Shown: in pieces, positions 37,690 through 49,606 of the stretch
How positions within the stretch are numbered: position 1 is the stretch's first letter
How the letters are laid out: each line of letters opens with the position of its first letter
Assembly (NCBI RefSeq): GCF_949987515.2
Contig: NC_082687.1
Coordinates: 25,694,132-25,758,131 of the forward strand
Direction: 5' to 3'
Length of the DNA stretch: 64,000 nt
Origin: Delphinus delphis
Lineage: Eukaryota; Chordata; Mammalia; Artiodactyla; Delphinidae
Position numbers and translations under genes: made by a program
Notes under the pieces: model-generated
Database searches by the model: none
What the model was told of the DNA's origin: nothing
What the model saw: only the letters and a program-made list of their open reading frames with translations

Positions 37690-39505
37690 CCACATGACTG
37701 TTTCATGTCTTTGCCTTTCTCATCAAATCTCCAACACCTCCTTGCCTTTTCTTGTCCTCCACCCCTAACCTTGCTTGCCACTTCAGAACAGAACCAGAGG
37801 AGAACTTAACAAGCTCCTATAATTACATCATCCAATTTACTTGCATCCCTGCCTATATCCCATGGCTTCACTTCCATGACTCTGGATGAACTATCTGTGC
37901 TTAGGAGGCCATACTCCCTTTACACACTAGAACTCATCCCTTTCTCCTACTCAAGGACATGGGTCCACGAATTCTCCCCTTTTTTCTGTATCAAATTTTC
38001 CTTCTCTAACTGGATTAATCTATTGATACAAATATGCTAATAATTTTCCCAACTTAAAAAGGAATCCTCTCTCGGTCCTTCATTAACTTTGTTGCTCTCC
38101 CATTTTCTGCACACTTTACAGCAAAATGAACTCTTCTTTCTTCATTTATTCTTGAACCAACTTCAATAAGGCTTTCACCTCCAAAACTCTGCTGAAATAG
38201 CTCTTGTTAAGGTCTCCAGTGGCCTCCATCTTGTTACAATCAATGGCCAATTGTTGGACTTCATTTTATCCGAATTATTACCAGCATTTGAAGTAGCTGA
38301 CCATGATCCCCTTTTTGAAACACATTCTCTGCGAGGCTTCTAGGACATTAAAATCTCTTGGTGTTCTTCCTAAGCAAACTGGATATCCTTGGTCTTCTTT
38401 GCTGACCTCTTAATGTTAGAATGCCCCAAATTCAGTCCACTGATACCTCTCCTTCTTTATTCTCTTTTGGTGATCTCGTCCAGCCTAACTCAAAATCCAT
38501 CTCTATGCTGAACTTTCCCAAATGTGTGTCTCTAGAGATACACACACACAGAAAGTCCAGACCCTTTCTCCTGAATTCCAGACATATAGTCAACTGCTTA
38601 CTTGACTTCTCTACTTAGATGTCTGAAAGGCATCTTAATCCAGACATGTCCAAGACTGAATTTGTTGGGAGTTCCATCAACTTGTTCGACCCTACAGCCT
38701 TCCCTATCTTAGTAAACGGCAATCCCATACTTCAAGTTGCACAGGCGTGGAGTCACCCTTGATTCTTATCTTTCCCTCATAATTTTCATTCAATCTCTCA
38801 GCTCTTTCAAGAAAATAAAGAACCACCTCCCACCAGATTTATTCAACCACGCTGGCCCAAGCTAACGGCACCTCTTGCACTAGCTTTCTAACTGGTCTTC
38901 CTGTCTCCACCATGATCCCCTTAACAATCTACTCTCAACCCAGCATCCAGAGTCACCCTTTTACAGGGAATGTCAGAACATGCCATTCCCTTGATCAAAA
39001 CTCTTTCAGTCGTTTCCTGTCTCTCTTGAATTACAATTCAAAATCCATACAAAGGACTTTAAGGTCCTCTATCATTTGGCCTCTGCTATGTCTCTGACCT
39101 CATCTCCATCTACTCTCCCCTTGCTCACTCCATTCCAGCCACACTGGCCTCCTTGCTGTTCCTTAGGCACCAGGCACACTCTCAGGACCTTTGCACTTGT
39201 TGTTCCTTCCACCTGGAACATTCTACCACCAGAAAGCTCACTCCGTTATCTCCTCTAGGCCTTTGCTCAAATATTGTTTCTCAGTCAGTCCAACCTCCCA
39301 ACCCACTTCCCTTCCATACTTTTTCTTTAGCACCCATCTTACACAATATATTTTTACTTATTTGTTGGTTGCTTCTTTCCACTAGTATATAACCTCCATT
39401 AGAGCAAAGATGTATCTGTTTTGCTCACTGCTATATCCTTGGCACCCCAGAAAGTGACTGGTATATTGGAAGAACTCAATACGTATTACTGAATGAGTGA
39501 TAAAT
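37690..39505 (+). mobile_element. Long L2 (LINE2) relic, plus
   Basis: About 1.8 kb of an ancient L2. Early parts resemble the reverse transcriptase region, such as AAGGTCTCCAGTGGCCTCCA. The later part has AGGACCTTTGCACTTGTTGT and CACCTGGAACATTCT, and the 3' end has TTGCTCACTGCTATATCCTT and a final TGAATGAGTGA. All frames are broken. It is long for an element of this age. Confidence 0.75.
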
Positions 39506-39526
39506 AAGTTAAAATAACTTTTTGGA

Positions 39527-39837
39527 GGGCTTCCCTGGTGGTGCAGTGGTTGGGAGTCTGCCTGCTAATGCAGGGGACACAGGTTCGAGCCCTGGTCTGG
39601 GAGGATCCCACATGCCGCGGAGCGACTGGGTCCGTGCGCCACAATTACTGAGCCTGCGCGTCTGGAGCCTGTGCTCCGCAACGAGAGAGGCCGCGACAGT
39701 GAGAGGCCCGCGCGCCGTGATGAAGAGTGGCCCCCGCTTGCCACAACTAGAGAAAGCCCTCGCACAGAAACGAAGACCCAACACAGCAAAAAAATAAATA
39801 AAATAAATTAAAAAAGAAGGCTCAACATTAAAATAAT
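39527..39837 (+). mobile_element. CHR-type SINE with an extended 3' region, plus
   Basis: It begins GGGCTTCCCTGGTGGTGCAG and has the same body as the other copies. After the CGCGCC position it continues for about 80 bp, through CACAACTAGAGAAAGCCC, into an A/T-rich tail. The target duplication AATAACTTTTTGGAGG is at about 39513-39528 and 39838-39853. It represents a longer, probably older subfamily and sits just beyond the 3' end of an L2. Confidence 0.93.
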
Positions 39838-41319
39838 AATAACTTTTTGGAGGAACTGTGCCATAAAAGAGTGCACAGAAATGGACTACAGGTAGGATAA
39901 GGTGAAATTTAATTTTTAAGATGTGTATACAGAATGCTTACATGCTGACAGAAATGACCCAGCAGAGATAGAAAATTTAATGACATAGGAGAAAGAGGGA
40001 AATGTGTGTGGCTCCTATTGTTAAGTAGGCAATAAGGGATGGCACAACTGGAGGGACTGGCCTTAGATGGGAGCAAAGATAGTTTATCTACGGAAGGAGG
40101 AGAGAGGTGAAAAATATAGAAGCAAGTAGGCGGGATTTTGTAAATTTCTCTGATTGCTTCTGACTTCCTCATCATCTAGTTTCCTTTCTGCATCAGTTAA
40201 GATGAAAAAAAGAGAAGAGGCACTGGAGATTTGAGAAGCAAGGAGAAGGTGTGAAATGATTCTCTAGAGATTGGGGATGTGCATCAGTTCGGGGAAGGGA
40301 GTAGGACTGCCAGGTTCATTTACAGTTAGTTGTCATGAATTTCGAATGAGATCAGTCAGCATGAAAGTGGGTGCCCCCGCGTGTTCAGGTACAAATACAG
40401 AAAGGTGTAGAGCTGGATTTAAGCAGGCCTGGCACTTGCCAGACAAATAGGAAGCAGTAAGAAATGAGCAAGGTTGTTGACGGTGTATGTAATAAAGTAA
40501 TTACAATGATGGACCATGAGATCTAGGCTAGGTCAGATGGAATCTGAGGGTAAGAGGGTGAGGGTAGGGTGAATTAGTTAGAAGCATTGAAGGTGATAAG
40601 GTAAATAAATGAGTCCTCCTGGCAAGTTTGAAGAATTCTTAATCTGGGGAGTAAGTCACAAAGATAGCAGCTGCTAGTAGGAGAAGACATTTGAAAATAG
40701 GATTATGGAAGGATGCTATCATTGGCAGTAATAAGTCAAAGGTCTGACTGCAGGGGTGACTGGCTGAGATGAGGGGGAAGGCAATCTCACTGGTGAAGGG
40801 GGTCAAGAATTTAGAGGCCAGGGTATTGGGAAGGTCAACTATGTGAATACTGAAAACACCAAGAATCAATCCAAGTGTATTGTGAAAAAGAAGACAATGG
40901 AAAGGTGCTAACATTTTTCTGGACTCTTAGAGCATGACCTGGTGTTCCACTGACAATTACAACAAAGAATGGCGGCAGGTAATATAGGTGTGCTGGCATA
41001 ACCTTTAAAGGTAATAGGAGGATTTTATGGAGAAGTCATGGGAAGTGATCTGGGATTGGTAAAGAGGAACAAGAAAGACACCTTCTCCCATTTCAAGGCT
41101 CAGTGATATGAAAGATGCCAACAGCAAAAACATGAATAAGAAGACAGGTTTCAGTTGGAGCAAGATGGTAAAGGGAACATTCTGAGAAGATGTTAAGAAT
41201 ACAGGGAACTGAGACTCCATCAGCAAAAATGGCTTTTACTAGCTACTGTGCCTGACTATCCAGAAATTTACACTTTCAAGATATGATTTAAAAAAAAAGA
41301 CAATTCAATTTTCAGGGGT

Positions 41320-41763
41320 TGTATTAGCTTTTTTGACTTCTGTAATGAAATATCATAAACTGAGTGGCTTAAAACAACAGAAACGTATTGTTTCACAGTT
41401 GTGGAAACTGTAAGTCTGAAATCAAGCAAGGCCATGCTCCCTCTGAAATCTCTAGAGGAGAATCCTTCCTTGTCTCTTCTAGCTTCTGACGTTTGCCGGC
41501 AACCGCTGGTGTCCCTTGGCCTGTAGACCCGTCTCTCTACTCTCTTCCTCCGTCGTGATGTGGCATTCTCCCTGTGGTTCTCTGACTCCTATTCTTTACG
41601 GATAGCAGTCATATTGGATTAAGGACCCACCCTGTACCACTATGACTTCATCTTAACTAATTACATCTGCAACACCCCTATTTTCCAATAAGGTCACATT
41701 CGGATGTACTAGGGATTAGAACTTCAACCTATCTTTTGGAGAATCACAATTTAAGCCACAACA
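41320..41763 (-). mobile_element. MaLR/MLT1-type solo LTR, minus
   Basis: A 444-bp LTR in antisense, beginning TGTATTAGC and ending CCACAACA. It contains the diagnostic ATCATAAACTGAGTGGCTTA. The flanks carry a perfect 5-bp duplication, GGGGT, at 41315-41319 and 41764-41768, the expected length for this group. No internal region is present, so it is a solo LTR left by recombination. The family name is from memory. Confidence 0.85.
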
Positions 41764-42291
41764 GGGGTGTTGATGAAAAACACTACATCTTTAATGATAT
41801 GTGTTCATATTTTAAGTCGCTCAGGCTTTTCTCTCCTGCTAAGTGAAGGCTGGTCACCCAAGTGTTTAAGCAATTCCCATTGTTCGTAAAACGCACAGGC
41901 AAAAAGTATTATATACTGTGCATGCGATTTCAAGTCACGTAACACAGAAGTAACTATTGATGTCGTGTGACGGTGCCATTGAACCTAGTGGGACAGCCCA
42001 GTTGGCTCAAAAGGGAAGCATTAAACTTTTAAGTTGAGGGTCTTGGGGTTTCTTTCACTATTCCTGTAGCTCGATGATTTAAAAAGGTTGAACCAACTAA
42101 AGCTCACAAGTCTAGGGTCTAAGAGGGGAGGCAAGCTTGCATGATGCCATTAATATTAACCAGCTGGGAATGTCTTGTTACGGCATGGAGATGGGAAGAG
42201 AGGGAGAAAAGTAAGCATCTGGTTCTTTTAGTCACAGCTGAAACAGTGTCTCAGGGATTCCAGACTCTGAGATACTCAAAAGTGCTACCTA

Positions 42292-42503
42292 TGGGCTTCC
42301 CTGGTGGCGCAGTGGTTGAGAGTCCGCCTGCCGATGCAGGGGACACGGGTTCGTGCCCCGGTCCAGGAAGATCCCACATGTCGCAGAGCGGCTGGGCCCA
42401 TGAGCCATGGCCACTGAGCCTGCGCGTCCGGAGCCTGTGCCCCGCGGCAGGAGAGGCCACAGCAGTGAGAGGCCCGTGTACCGCAAAAAAAAAAAAAAAA
42501 AAA
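42292..42503 (+). mobile_element. CHR-type SINE, plus
   Basis: A full-length copy. The A-box-like TGGCGCAGTGG is at 42305-42315 and the B-box-like GGTTCGTGCCC at 42348-42358. A perfect 12-bp target duplication, AAGTGCTACCTA, is at 42280-42291 and 42504-42515, so the insertion is comparatively young. Confidence 0.96.
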
Positions 42504-44004
42504 AAGTGCTACCTAGGTCTTAGCCCCCTAGTTGTGGCTGTGACTTCTCTCATGATCTTCTTCAAAGAGTCCCCTGAGTAGGAGATGCTACTCTTCTGCA
42601 ATGGAGAAAATCTAGGCTACGTAGCCATTTATTGGACACTTTCTATATGGCCAGCTCTATGCTACTTCTCTGACTCACTGCCAGGGGGTACCCCAGGCTG
42701 GCCTGCATCCTGTGCCCACTGAGTGCTGCTCCTGGGAAATTACGATCCCAAGGCTTGGAAAAAACACTGAGGGACGATCCCAGGTCCTCACATCTAGTGA
42801 GCAGGTGAGCAGGTAGGTACATACCAACCAAGTCTTTTTTTCCCAAAGAGACATTCACTTCAGTTTCAATTTGACTCACTGCAAATTCTGAATTGCTGAG
42901 TGTAAATTAATGAGGTTTGTGATGCTGTGGGAAGTGATCTGATTTGACTCTCCTTACCTTGTCAGGATGGAGCTAGCATTTCAGAAGGGATGGTAAGGCT
43001 GAGGGTTATTACTGGAAGGAAATGTCTTTCATGAAAGATGCAAAATCCAACTGTTTAGTAGGGCATCTCTCCCTCTCCACTTCCTACACAGCTTGTAAGA
43101 AATGAAGTCCCACATTCTATTACTCTAATTGAATTTCAACTTGGGTAATTACCCTATAATTAAATAAATTTGCCCCATAGTTTTAATTCACTGACAAATA
43201 GTGCTAGTCAAACAGCTACATTTCACTCCCAGAAATGCATCCCTACTCTATTTCAGTGATGAGTGGAGTGATTTATACTTGGGAGATGTGTGTATGAAAA
43301 ATGCACAGTTCATAAAATATTGTAGGTATCATTCATGGTTACATATGCTTTTCTCAGCATGAGATAACATTAATTTCTATTATAATCTCTCATCTAATTT
43401 CTCATATGCTTAGTGCCAAAAGAAATGACAGCTAATTAGCATTTCTTATTTTCAGAACAATTTTTGCTTGGTTTGCCAGTAGCTTGTACTTTTCCTTTCT
43501 AAAGCACATTTCATTATCCCTGGGAGACAGACTGGGGTAGGTGTTATTGTTTCCCATTTTACAGATGAAAACACCGAGGCAGTATTCCCCAAGGTGAGGA
43601 AGCCAGTTCCTATCAGTACCAGCACAGGAAACTGAGCTTTGTCTGGTCCCCTGGACCAAGGCTCTTTCAATCAAACCCTTGCTCACTAGCAATCACTTCA
43701 GTCTCACTAGTGAGAAAATAAAGTGCAGCACATTTTTGACCTACATCACAGGTCATTAATTTGTAATAATTAATGATTTAGCCAGGAGTCAGAGGCCCAA
43801 GAACTGGGTCCTGTTGCTCTCCTTGGGCCGTGAGACTACAGAGATTCTTTGTGTCTCCATGTTATGACTTGGTACAGCTCAACTGGAAGAACAGTTCAAA
43901 ATATGATGCAAGATTTAAATTTCAATTTATTTCTAAAGACCTTTCTTAAAGGGTTGTAGATGGCTTTTAATAAAGAATATTAAAAACAACATCAAAATAC
44001 TCAC

Positions 44005-44040
44005 AAAAAGCAGCAGTAGCAGGGGTGTTACAACGATGCC
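44005..44040 (-). CDS. SLC10A7: SLC10A7 internal coding exon, 36 bp (residues ~146-157)
   Basis: A 36-bp exon read on the minus strand as GIVVTPLLLLLF. It follows a pyrimidine-rich acceptor ending TTTCTTTCAG and ends at donor GTGAGT. Both ends are phase 0, so it encodes exactly 12 residues. These match the human SLC10A7 stretch GIVITPLLLLLF with one I-to-V change (human sequence recalled, not searched). The segment is a hydrophobic half-helix, probably part of the fifth of ten predicted membrane spans. SLC10A7 is an orphan member of the bile acid:sodium symporter family. From the literature it acts in the secretory pathway and plasma membrane, affects intracellular calcium and glycosaminoglycan synthesis, and its loss causes skeletal and enamel disease in humans. 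The preceding exon, expected to end in SFL, is not found up to 64000. Confidence 0.93.
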
Positions 44041-44918
44041 CTGAAAGAAATGAAAGAGATGATGATCATTTATCAGCCTGGAAAACAGGACACTTTCTTT
44101 GCCATTTTAAACTCTGATGCATGGACATGCTTATCCTTCTCATTTCTGTTTAATAAAATCTAGGAGATAAAGAAGAGGGAGCCCCACTCTTGGCTCTCCC
44201 GACCATAATGCCTTAGCATCTCTAGTATAATTATTCATATCTGGCATCATTTAAAGTACAACCACCAATCTTCCTTAAACTCGTCTTGCCTTTTTTAAGC
44301 TTAAGTTTCCTTCCACGTTGCATATGCATCACTTGGGTGGAAGCTGGCAAGATTTCTCACTCCAAGGCTTTCAACTCTAACTTGGATAAAGTGCCCCTTT
44401 TCAAGAGAAGACAGGTGGTTTAGTCCCAGTTGGGGTCCTCTCCTGAGCAAAGACCACGTCAGTTGTGATGAATGGGATGTCATGATTTTGTAATGTGAAC
44501 TGATCTCCCCTAGGAAATGAGTTGGGATCTCAAAACTCATTTCACTTGATTGGACTCCATGTCTCCATGGTGGAAGGCAAGTCTTTCATCTAATTCAGCC
44601 ACCCAGGACCACCTCAGTCCCTCTGCCTCCAGAGGCAGGAAGGAGCAAAAGATTTGTTTTCTTCGATGACAGGGAACAGTTTGAGGCTGTTGTTGATGAG
44701 GCAGGATACAAGCTTTTAGGATTCTTGAAGGTAAATCTTTAAAACTAGGTGTTTGAGTTGGGAGTTAACATGACAGGTCTCGGTTTTACAGCAGCAGCTG
44801 ATGATCTGCCCCCTTAGTTGTTCCTTTATCTCTCAACACTTTATTATGATTTATACAAGAAAAAGCAGTTCATATTTTTATTAATGAATTCTACTTGGAA
44901 CTTTAAAATTCCAAAGAG

Positions 44919-44920
<2 letters not shown>

Positions 44921-44961
<41 letters not shown>

Positions 44962-44964
44962 TGT

Positions 44965-44998
<34 letters not shown>

Positions 44999-45031
44999 CA
45001 GAGACAGAGACAGACAGACAGACAGAGAGAG
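44921..45031. repeat. Compound GT / GA / GACA microsatellite
   Basis: A GT run (to about 44965) passes directly into GA, then GAGACA hexamers, then GACA tetramers, a graded compound array of about 110 bp. Confidence 0.97.
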
Positions 45032-45545
45032 ACTATACTGTGCCCAGGATCGAGGTCTGGGACCACTTCATTACTTTTGGGAAAAAGTCCTTTTGGTATT
45101 AATATATGGAAGCCCTTTTATCATTACAGTAACTAAATTCTTTTGGATGTGGCCCAAAGGGAATGGCTTGCCTTATATGAATATTGCTACCATAACTTTT
45201 TTAGGCATATACACATGTGAATATCCACACACAGACTTGTTTTATTGTTAAATAATAGAATAAATGCTTCTTTATTGTGCAAACTTTCACAGCTAGCTGG
45301 CAATAAGGAATACCACTTTTTTATTCAAGTGTTATATTTTAAAATCTACTTATTAAAACATGTATTGTGGTTTATCAGCTCCACTGGTGCCTCTGAAGCA
45401 AGGTCTCATCAGCACCATTTAGAAGAGCTCAATGTGCAAAATAATTTTTAAGAGTTACTGTCCTTCAATAACATGGAATCTATTCAGACTCTGGGAGGAA
45501 TTCCGAACTTTGTGAGGTCACGTCGAAATGGAAATATCTGGCTGT

Positions 45546-45835
45546 TTCAGTCTAGGTGGGAGCCATCTGATTGCGAGTCAATTTGTTTAAATGTCTATTG
45601 AATATCCACTTATATGCCAGGCACGGTTCCAAATAATTAGAAGAATTAATGAAAAGTGATCCGGTAGAAAGGGTGTTAGGATATTGCAGGAAGAAGGAAG
45701 AGCATTTGCAAAGCGATGAAGTTGAGCAGGGAGGGAAAAAAAGTATCAAGTGGAGGATTCAGATACCAGATCATCAAAGGTCTTGGAGGCCAGGAGAGGG
45801 AGCTTGGAGCTGATCCTTCCAACAATGTCAAACTA
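45546..45835 (-). mobile_element. L2-like relic interrupted by the mariner
   Basis: ATATGCCAGGCACGGTTCC and CATCAAAGGTCTTGGAGGCC resemble antisense L2. The text may resume after the mariner at 47097. Weakly supported. Confidence 0.4.
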
Positions 45836-47094
45836 TTGTGTGGCCAAAAGTTCGTTTGGTTTTTTTTGTAAGACGGCTCTAGTAGCACTTAGCTGTCTTT
45901 AACTTCATTTGAAACAATTTTGTTAGATTGTATTGTGACAGCTGTCATATCAGCATGCATTTAAGAAAAGACTTATCTAAATTGGTGAATTTTTGTGTAG
46001 CCATTTTAATATTGAAGACGGAAGAAAAAAAGCAACATTTTCTTCATATTACGCTTTATTATTTCAAGAAAGGTAAAAACAACTGAAACACAAAGAAAGA
46101 TTTGTGCAGTGTATGGAGAAAGTGCTGTGACTGATGGAACGTGTCAAAAGTGGTTTGCGAAGTTTCGTGCTAAAGACTTCATGCTGGACGATCCTCCACA
46201 GTTGGGTAGACCACTTGAAGTTGATAGCGATCAAATCAAAACAATAACTGAGAACAATCAATGTTATACCACGTGGGAGATAGCCGACATACTCAAAATA
46301 TCCAAATCAAGCGTTGAAAATCATTTGCACCACCTTGGTTATGTTCATTGCTTTGATGTCTGGGTTCCACGTAAGTAAAGCAAAAAAAAACCTTCTTGAC
46401 CATATTTCCGCATGCAATTCTCTGCCGAAACATAATGAAAATGTTCTATTTTTAAAACAAATTGTGACAGGCCATGAAAAGTGGATACTGTACAATAATG
46501 TGGAACGGAAGAGATCATGGGGCAAGCGAAAGGAACAACCACCAACCACACCAAAGGCCGGTATTCATCCAAAGAAGGTGATTTGTGTATATGGTGGGAC
46601 TGGAAGGTAGTCCTCTATTATGAACTCCTTCCAGAAAACCAAACAATTAATTCCACCAAGTACTGCTTCCAATTAGACCAACTGAAAGCAACACTCCACA
46701 AAAGGCATCCAGAATTAGTCAACAGAAAACGCAAGACCGCATGTTTCTTTGATGACCAGGCAAAAACTGTTACAGCTTGGCTGGGAAGTTCTGATTCAAC
46801 TATCATATTCACCAGACATTGCACCTTCGGATTTCCATTGATTTCGGTCTTTACAAAATTCTCTTAATGGAAAAACTTTCAATTCCCTGGGAGACTGTAA
46901 AAGGCACCTGGAACAGTTCTTTGCTCAAAAAGATAAAAAGTTTGGGGCAGACGGAATTATGAAGTTGCCTGAAAAATGGCAGAAGGTAGTGGAACAAAAG
47001 GGTGAATATGTTGTTCAATAAAGTTCTTGGTGAAAATGAAAAACGTGTCTTTTATTTTTACTTAAAAAACCGAAGGCACTTTTTGGCCAACCCA
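45836..47094 (+). mobile_element. Near full-length mariner transposon, plus orientation, inactivated
   Basis: A 1259-bp copy of the same mariner family as the element at 17718, in the opposite orientation. The left end is TTGTGTGGCCAAAAGTTCG after a TA at 45834-45835. The right end is GGCCAACCCAA followed by TG, so the right TA target copy has probably mutated. It is inserted in what looks like an L2 relic, whose sequence continues on both sides. It runs opposite to SLC10A7 transcription. Confidence 0.93.
46109..47021 (+). pseudogene. Mariner transposase remnant in the 45836 element
   Basis: Transposase sequence is spread over at least three reading frames. The helix-turn-helix part (WEIADILKISKSS) lies in 46109-46378. 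The first catalytic motif is changed from GDEKW to GHEKW, near 46470, losing the acidic residue. A deletion of roughly 20 bp near 46730 removes the stretch that carries the QDNARP second aspartate in the other copy. With two catalytic positions gone and several frameshifts, this copy is inert. Confidence 0.88.
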
Positions 47095-47479
47095 ATGTTA
47101 AAGGGGGGTATAATGAGTTAGTAAAATAATTTAGTAAATGGAAAATGAATTTGACTTTGCTTCTAACCTAGCCACTTTTACCCTTGTTATCTATCAGTTC
47201 ATCTAAATTCAGATAAAAGAAAATAGAAACTTATATTAATGTTAATTATGGAATTTCAATAGCACTAATAACACTTCTGAGAAACAGTATGATATCTGTG
47301 ATAGGATAAGAATTTTCCCCCAGGAAGAAGGTTGAGCATTGTCACCACTCTGGGAACATCTGTCTTGTATTAGAGGGGTCGAACCCACACTGGTATCATA
47401 TAACACGTGGGCACCCATATTCTTCCTGGTGCCCGTTTCATTTTCCTTTGCAATAGTGGAATAGTAACAGTATTAGTAA

Positions 47480-47720
47480 TAATACCAGTACTACTAATGG
47501 TATTTTGCTTCAGTACTTTTATGTACATTTAAAAATTTGACCTTCCTCTACTGAAATAGTTGGTTTCCATAATATCCCCACTTTATGGATGATGAAACAG
47601 GTTCAGAAAAGCCAAGCAACCAGCCCAAAATCACACAGGAAATAAATGTCAAAGCTTGGACTAGAGCCTGCTTTGTCCAGCTCCAAATCCTGAACTGACT
47701 CCAGTGCAGCACTGGTCTCT
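47480..47720 (+). mobile_element. MIR SINE relic, plus
   Basis: ATGGATGATGAAACAGGTTC, AAGCAACCAGCCCAAAATC and ACACAGGAAATAAATG match the MIR 3' core. Confidence 0.7.
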
Positions 47721-48182
47721 GGGTAGCAGATTAACAACCAGTACAGTTTCCTACAGAGTTCTGCTAAGGACATATATGTCATGATTAGTTGCTATATGAC
47801 CTTGGCTTCCAGCTGATCACCAATTCTTAGAGATGCTCTCGTTCTGGAAGGGAGAGCACTATTATCTCCAGATTTTCCTGCTTGAATATTTCAAGTGTAT
47901 GGTCACCAACACACAACAGTTCTTACAAGGACTTACGACATTTGTTGCTAAGACATTAAGTTTCCTAGTGAATAGGATGTATCTTCTAATTCTAGATTCA
48001 CAATTCCTCATTATTTTCTCAAGAATGGCTGTTCAAGTTCATTAACTAAGAATGAATTGTTGCACAAAGCTGAAAGTTGCTTTTCAATTGTAGTAGGAAA
48101 TGAGTCAGCCATGGTGCCGTTAATCCTGACAAGAGCACCATAATTAAGTTTTGGTGAAGTTGTTCCAATTATTATAAAATAA

Positions 48183-48400
48183 TAATAGCTAATATTTATG
48201 GAGTACTTGTATTAGATGACGCGCTAAGGACTTTCTGTGTGTTATCGTACGTAATCCTTACAACACTATACAGTAGGTACTGATATTATCCCCATCTATT
48301 AGGGAAGGAAACTGAATCTCAGAGACACTGAGTGACAGGAAAAGGCAATGTGAGGAATTCAATCTCTATCTCCCTGACTCCAGAGCCTGTGATCCTGAAT
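48183..48400 (+). mobile_element. MIR SINE relic, plus
   Basis: AATAGCTAATATTTATGGAG starts the element, and CTTACAACACTATACAGTAG and GGAAACTGAATCTCAGAGAC follow in order. Confidence 0.75.
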
Positions 48401-49606
48401 TGTGTAAACAAAATCTTTGCAATCTTACACTATTTCCCCAGGTTTATATTTTAAGAGTAAACCTAAGAGGAGCTTCAAACTCAGTTTGTCTTTTTGATGA
48501 CATGAAACAAATTGAGATATAAGCCTTTGTGTGACATGGCTGATACATTTTTTTAAAGTCGCAGTTTTGCAAATATCCATGGCAAATATCAATGGTAAAA
48601 AGGGTAAACTAAAAAGCTAAACTGTAACTGCAATAGTCACTGGAAGCTGGAAAATCAAATAAACACGCTATTTGCTCTTGAATATATCTGATTCCTTCTC
48701 CTTTCTCTTTCCCAAGTAAATTCTATACAGATGGTTAAAAACAAACAAGTGGTAGATGGGCACTTCTAGCAAAAGATGTTACCCAACTCCTTGCAGATTC
48801 AAGGTCAAGCATAGTTTTAGCATCCTTGCAATTGAGACGATGTGTTAAGCTTTCTTTTTGCAACACCTGAAGAAGTTAAGTCACAAAGCGTCTGACTTTG
48901 ATTATCTCTTAAAAACCTTTAGAAAATCCATTTACACCTCTGATGTGAACGACCAGGTGAATATATTTCAATGACTTTAGTGGAAAGGAAAAAAAAGTGT
49001 CAAACCTGAGACACTGAGATTTAGTCACATTAAAATACAAACCAGCATCACCCCCCCAAATAACAACAAAATCAACAACAAAACTGTGAATGCGCTTCTC
49101 TCGGGAGTAGAGCTTGTAAAAAAGGTAAAACTGAAGTAAATTATCAATTTTTAAAAGGAGAAAAAATTATCAAAAGGCTTCGCTGCAATAACTATTGTGA
49201 TCACACAGCTACTAAAACTAACATAAGGCTTCTGTCTCCAGGATATTAAACGTTGAGCCTTGGAAATGGTGCTTCTTATTTTTTAATTAAAGAGCAATAA
49301 CTCAATTTTCACAAAATAACAGAATCTCAGTTTTGTAAAGGATCTTAGTTGAGGCTGGTCCAGTCCTCATCTGAAACGTAACCCTCCTCTGTCTCCCTCA
49401 CTTGCTCCTGATGTGAGGCTGTGATGGCCACGCCTTTGCCAGAGAACCTGCAGACAGACACCTGTTCCTGCTCTCAAGGCACACACTGCCCGGCTGACGT
49501 TCTTTCACGGTGAGAAGCTCTTTCTCAATCTGAGCCCAAACCACTTCCACTGATGCCCTGTCTTCCCCTTGCAGCAACTTAAGGCACATCTCACCCCTCC
49601 TTTCTT

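Larger units (their letters stand above)
25542..44004 (-). other. SLC10A7: SLC10A7 intron, 18.46 kb
   Basis: A long intron between the 36-bp and 84-bp exons. It holds CHR SINEs at 30064, 39527 and 42293, an L1 3' end (34516-35286) and an ERVL-type LTR (about 36620-37275). It also holds L2 relics in both orientations (37320-39505), a MaLR-type solo LTR (41320-41763) and scattered MIR. The stretches 25542-29240, 30280-33100 and 33240-34470 show no gene, RNA or recent repeat that I can name, apart from a perfect hairpin near 28906. Confidence 0.88.

Noticed and set aside
42141..42581. 146-codon open frame
   Set aside because: It reads through a CHR SINE and its A-tail, giving a poly-lysine stretch.
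44921..45031. CRISPR-like array
   Set aside because: It is a simple compound microsatellite with no spacers, in a mammalian intron.
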